Origin: Psychrosphaera ytuae
Lineage (GTDB): Bacteria; Pseudomonadota; Gammaproteobacteria; Enterobacterales; Alteromonadaceae
Length of the DNA stretch: 64,000 nucleotides
NCBI RefSeq assembly: GCF_017638545.1
Contig: NZ_CP072110.1
Coordinates: 3,038,001-3,102,000, forward strand
Direction of reading: 5' to 3'
In this document: positions 60,718 to 64,000 of the stretch, piece after piece
Numbering within the stretch: the first letter of the stretch is position 1
How the letters are laid out: each line of letters begins with the position of its first letter
Notes under the pieces: generated by a model
The model's database searches: none
Seen by the model: only the letters and a program-made list of their open reading frames with translations
Told to the model about the DNA's origin: nothing
Position numbers and translations under genes: made by a program

Positions 60718-62739
60718 ATGCAAAAGTTAGAAAGACCTTTTGAACTTAACAGCCAATATGAACCAAGTGGCGACCAGCCAACTGCGATCAAGCAGTTAGT
60801 CGAAGGGTTAAACGACGGCTTAGCTTATCAAACTCTATTGGGGGCGACTGGTACAGGTAAAACCTTTACTATGGCTAATGTGATAGAGCAGGTATCACGC
60901 CCGACCTTAATTATGGCCCACAACAAAACACTTGCGGCTCAGTTGTATGGTGAAATGAAAGAGTTTTTCCCAAATAACGCTGTAGAGTATTTTGTTTCGT
61001 ATTACGACTATTATCAGCCCGAGGCTTATGTTGCTTCAACAGACACCTTTATTGAAAAAGATGCATCGATAAACGAACATATCGAACAAATGCGTTTGTC
61101 CGCAACAAAAGCCCTGATGGAACGCAGAGACGTTATTATCATAGCGTCAGTTTCGGCGATTTATGGTTTGGGCGATCCCCAATCGTACATGAAGATGTTA
61201 TTGCACCTTCGAGAGGGTGACATTGTCGATCAACGCCAAATTTTATTGCGCCTTGCTGAGTTGCAGTACACCCGTAACGACGTTGACTTTCAACGCGGTT
61301 GTTACAGAGTGCGCGGTGATGTCATAGATATTTTTCCTGCCGACTCAGACAAGCTTGCTATTCGAGTCGAGTTATTCGATGAAGAAATCGAACGCATCAC
61401 AGAGTTTGATCCGCTTACTGGTGCACTAGAGCGCAAAATAACTCGCGCGACGGTATTCCCTAAGACTCACTATGTGACACCAAGGGAGAAGATTTTAAAG
61501 GCTATCGATCATATCAAAGATGAACTCAGAGAGCGCAAACAACAGCTAAAAGAAGCAAATAAGCTCATTGAAGAACAAAGGATCAGTCAGCGTACTCTTT
61601 TTGATATCGAAATGATGCAAGAACTAGGGTACTGCTCTGGTATCGAAAACTATTCGAGATATTTATCAAATCGCTCGCCTGGCGAGGCTCCCCCTACACT
61701 TATTGATTATTTTCCAAGTGATGGCCTGTTGATCATTGACGAATCCCACGTAACGGTTTCGCAAATTGGCGCTATGTACAAAGGTGACCGCTCACGCAAA
61801 GAGAATCTAGTCGAATATGGGTTTAGGTTGCCATCGGCCCTTGATAATCGTCCGCTGCGATTCCATGAGTTTGAGCGCCTGGCACCGCAAACCATTTATG
61901 TTTCGGCCACACCTGGTAATTATGAGCTAGAACAGTCTGATGGCGAAGTTGCCGAGCAAGTCGTTCGTCCAACTGGTCTATTAGACCCTGAAATAGAAGT
62001 ACGTCCAATTGCAACTCAAGTGGACGACTTAATGTCCGAAATTCAAAAGCGTGTGCAAGTTGACGAACGAGTGTTAGTTACGACGTTGACCAAACGTATG
62101 GCAGAAGACCTAACTGATTATCTGTCAGACCATGATATTAAAGTGCGATACCTACACAGTGACATTGATACGGTAGAGCGTATTGAAATCATTCGAGATT
62201 TACGTGCAGGTAAGTTTGATGTGTTAGTCGGAATCAACTTACTAAGGGAAGGCCTCGATATGCCTGAGGTATCTCTGGTTGCTATATTGGACGCAGATAA
62301 AGAGGGCTTTTTACGATCAGACCGATCGCTAATACAAACCATAGGTCGTGCGGCTCGTAACATTCGCGGCAAAGCAATTTTGTATGGCGATCGCATCACC
62401 AAGTCAATGCGCCGAGCTATTGATGAAACCGAGCGTCGCCGCGAGAAACAAATTGCCCATAACGAAAAACACGGCATAACTCCAACGGCTCTTAACAAAC
62501 GAATTACCGATATCATGGACGTAGGTGAAGCAGATAAGCCAGTAAATGCAGCGCAGCGTATCCTAGTTAAAGAAGGCTTGGCCGATTATGCCAAAAAGTC
62601 GCCAATTGAAATTAGTAAAGAAATTAAAGAGCTCGAAGCTAAAATGTTGCAGTACGCTAAAGATCTTGAGTTTGAAAAAGCCGCTGAGCTTCGAGACCAA
62701 GTTCAATCTTTACAGGCTCAATTGATCAAAAACAGCTAG
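60718..62739 (+). CDS. uvrB: Excinuclease ABC subunit UvrB
   Basis: A 673-residue DNA-damage recognition helicase, same length as E. coli UvrB. Walker A is LLGATGTGKTFT, the beta-hairpin is YYDYYQPEAYV, the DExH box reads LIIDESHVT, helicase motif VI is QTIGRAARN, and the UvrC-binding UVR domain is at the C-terminus (LEFEKAAELRDQ). The ATG at 60718 follows a TTG; AGGT stands about 9 nt upstream of ATG. In SOS-regulated enterobacteria uvrB has a LexA box, but I see none here because the gene follows the transporter closely. Confidence 0.97.
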   Translation: MQKLERPFELNSQYEPSGDQPTAIKQLVEGLNDGLAYQTLLGATGTGKTFTMANVIEQVSRPTLIMAHNKTLAAQLYGEMKEFFPNNAVEYFVSYYDYYQPEAYVASTDTFIEKDASINEHIEQMRLSATKALMERRDVIIIASVSAIYGLGDPQSYMKMLLHLREGDIVDQRQILLRLAELQYTRNDVDFQRGCYRVRGDVIDIFPADSDKLAIRVELFDEEIERITEFDPLTGALERKITRATVFPKTHYVTPREKILKAIDHIKDELRERKQQLKEANKLIEEQRISQRTLFDIEMMQELGYCSGIENYSRYLSNRSPGEAPPTLIDYFPSDGLLIIDESHVTVSQIGAMYKGDRSRKENLVEYGFRLPSALDNRPLRFHEFERLAPQTIYVSATPGNYELEQSDGEVAEQVVRPTGLLDPEIEVRPIATQVDDLMSEIQKRVQVDERVLVTTLTKRMAEDLTDYLSDHDIKVRYLHSDIDTVERIEIIRDLRAGKFDVLVGINLLREGLDMPEVSLVAILDADKEGFLRSDRSLIQTIGRAARNIRGKAILYGDRITKSMRRAIDETERRREKQIAHNEKHGITPTALNKRITDIMDVGEADKPVNAAQRILVKEGLADYAKKSPIEISKEIKELEAKMLQYAKDLEFEKAAELRDQVQSLQAQLIKNS

Positions 62740-62768
62740 CTGTATTTTTTCTGACTAGTGACAAGCAT

Positions 62769-62800
62769 AAAAAAACCAGTTCTTTCGAACTGGTTTTTTA
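62769..62800. terminator. Bidirectional terminator after uvrB
   Basis: AAAAAACCAGTTC, loop TTTC, GAACTGGTTTTTT, ending both uvrB and the convergent acyl-CoA synthetase gene. Confidence 0.93.
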
Positions 62801-62819
62801 TTTGAGTTAAAGCAGAATA

Positions 62820-64000
62820 TTACAACTCATCTTCCCATAAAATCACGTCGCCTTTTAACATCTCAATACGCGCAGCGTATTTTTCGTGTAAGACATGACG
62901 TTTGATTTTTAATGTCGGGGTTAGGATGTCATTTTCAGGCGTCCATGGCTCGTCAACGACGACAACAGCACCTATCTTCTCATGGCTTTCTAAATGACCG
63001 TTAACGTCCTTTAGAGTTTCGGCAAGTGACTTTTTAACTTGTGGGCGTGGCATAACTGACGCGCCTTCAGAAAGTTGTACAAGCGCTACTGGCGCGGCCA
63101 TACCAGAACCTAACACACACAATAGTTCGATGTGCGGATCCTGTGCCATGCGTTTTTCAATCGGAACAGGAGAAACAAACTTACCTTTGGCGGTTTTAAA
63201 GTTGTCTTTCACGCGACCGATAATTCGAACTGAGCCGTCGGCTTCTTGACGAGCTAAGTCACCCGTTTTAAAGAAGCCATCTTCATCAAATGCTTCTTTG
63301 GTGGCTTCTTCGTTTTTGTAGTAACCGGTAAATAGGCCACCGCTTTTAAACAACAACTCATCGTTTTCCGCAATTTTAATCTCACAGCCAGGTAACACAC
63401 GACCTATAGTGCCAATCGCTTCTTCGCGGAACGGGAAGTTACCGATAGCGTAAATACAGTTTTCTGTCATACCCCAAGCTTCGCAAATATTGATACCGAT
63501 TTTTTGGTACCAATAAATCAATGCTGGTGAAATAGGGGCTGAGCCTGACGCTGCAATTTGAGCGTGCTCTAAGCCCAATGCTTTTTGGATTTTCTTTTTG
63601 ATAAGGCCCGAAACAATTGGCACCTTTAACAAAAACTCTAGTTTTTTATGACCTAGTTTATCAATGATGTTTTTCTGGAACAGACTCCATAAACGAGGTA
63701 CAGAGAAGAATACCGTAGGCTTGGCGTAATTTAAGTCTTCAACGAAGTGCTCGAGTGACTCAGTGAAGTAAATGGTCATGTTGCTGTGGAATGCAGCCCC
63801 TTCTACTAAACAGCGCTCAGTAATATGCGCTAATGGTAGATAAGATAAAAAACGGGTTTTGGCGTCAAAATTCAACACATCAACAATTTTGTTGTTGGCC
63901 CAGTTGTATGCCTGATACTTGATCATGGCACCTTTAGGATTACCAGTACTGCCTGAGGTATAAATGATCGACATTAAGTCGTCCATTTGTGGCAGGTACT
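62820..64000 (-). CDS. Long-chain acyl-CoA synthetase (AMP-binding), C-terminal part
   Basis: The right edge cuts this minus-strand gene; about 392 C-terminal residues are visible. The AMP/ATP loop YTSGSTGNPKGAM comes first, followed by AWGMTENCIYAIG, FKTGDLARQEADGSVRIIGRVKDNFK (shortened) and a final KRHVLHEKYAARIE. It activates long-chain fatty acids to acyl-CoA, the ligand of FadR and the substrate of FadIJ. An internal ATG at 63986 is not taken as start because the frame continues upstream. Exact acyl length preference is unknown. Confidence 0.9.
   Translation of the reverse strand, partial: YLPQMDDLMSIIYTSGSTGNPKGAMIKYQAYNWANNKIVDVLNFDAKTRFLSYLPLAHITERCLVEGAAFHSNMTIYFTESLEHFVEDLNYAKPTVFFSVPRLWSLFQKNIIDKLGHKKLEFLLKVPIVSGLIKKKIQKALGLEHAQIAASGSAPISPALIYWYQKIGINICEAWGMTENCIYAIGNFPFREEAIGTIGRVLPGCEIKIAENDELLFKSGGLFTGYYKNEEATKEAFDEDGFFKTGDLARQEADGSVRIIGRVKDNFKTAKGKFVSPVPIEKRMAQDPHIELLCVLGSGMAAPVALVQLSEGASVMPRPQVKKSLAETLKDVNGHLESHEKIGAVVVVDEPWTPENDILTPTLKIKRHVLHEKYAARIEMLKGDVILWEDEL

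Noticed and set aside
63986..64000. Internal ATG at 63986 as true start of a short acyl-CoA synthetase
   Set aside because: The frame stays open to the window edge and the protein would lack the N-terminal half of the AMP-binding domain; it is a cut gene.

Overview
The window is a stretch of chromosome from a marine-type gammaproteobacterium, most likely order Alteromonadales (Colwellia, Thalassotalea, Psychrosphaera or Pseudoalteromonas-like). This rests on moderately A+T-rich DNA, several gammaproteobacterial operons kept in family-typical order (fadI-fadJ; prmB-aroC-epmC-yfcL beside sixA and smrB; fadR opposite nhaB-dsbB; rnfABCDGE-nth), and four large c-di-GMP signalling proteins. I see no insertion sequence, prophage, integrase or CRISPR array. 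It looks like core chromosome with a few lineage-specific insertions.

Layout. 1-2692 (minus): the start of pheA behind a penicillin-acylase-family hydrolase. 2827-5658 (plus): a membrane PAS-GGDEF-EAL protein. 5713-12898 (minus): a tightly overlapped MoxR-DUF58-DUF4381-BatA-BatB/C-BatD operon. 13213-16726 (plus): fadI-fadJ behind a promoter with a FadR-like operator. 16823-24565: mostly single genes (choice-of-anchor I lipoprotein with a collagen-like stretch, Zur-type regulator, ketopantoate reductase, VanZ-like protein, msrA, a solute-binding protein and several unrecognised small proteins). 24640-29740 (minus): a second GGDEF-EAL protein and an M16 peptidase. 29942-35243: sixA, smrB, then the prmB-aroC-epmC-NAD-kinase-like-yfcL operon. 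35301-41546 (minus): a 1.3-kaa beta-propeller GGDEF-EAL sensor and a subtilisin-like protease ending in six copies of an 18-residue repeat. 41780-44815: dsbB, nhaB and divergent fadR. 44926-49443: DUF1289 protein, TonB-dependent receptor, YceI, cytochrome b561 and an NTF2-like protein. 49608-56150 (minus): rnfABCDGE-nth. 56301-58232: a catalytically degenerate GGDEF-EAL protein. 58417-58685: three tandem tRNA-Asn genes. 58742-59302: an A+T-rich gap with a cluster of DnaA-box-like sites. 59303-64000: a MATE transporter, uvrB and the C-terminal part of a long-chain acyl-CoA synthetase.

How the genes fit together. Fatty-acid use is one theme: FadR, the FadI/FadJ beta-oxidation complex with a FadR-like operator just downstream of its predicted transcription start, and an acyl-CoA synthetase. 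Cyclic-di-GMP is another: three proteins with intact GGDEF and EAL motifs and one with both destroyed, probably a receptor. Envelope and redox functions (Rnf, DsbB, YceI, cytochrome b561, MsrA, Bat complex) make up much of the rest.

The items most worth a second look are the repeat tail of the S8 protease (core peptide invariant while codons vary), an endonuclease III whose [4Fe-4S] cysteines are partly lost and whose sequence resembles Bacteroidota enzymes, the DnaA-box cluster next to the tRNA-Asn array, and a long structured intergenic hairpin near 20.9 kb. All calls are from reading the sequence; no database search was run.
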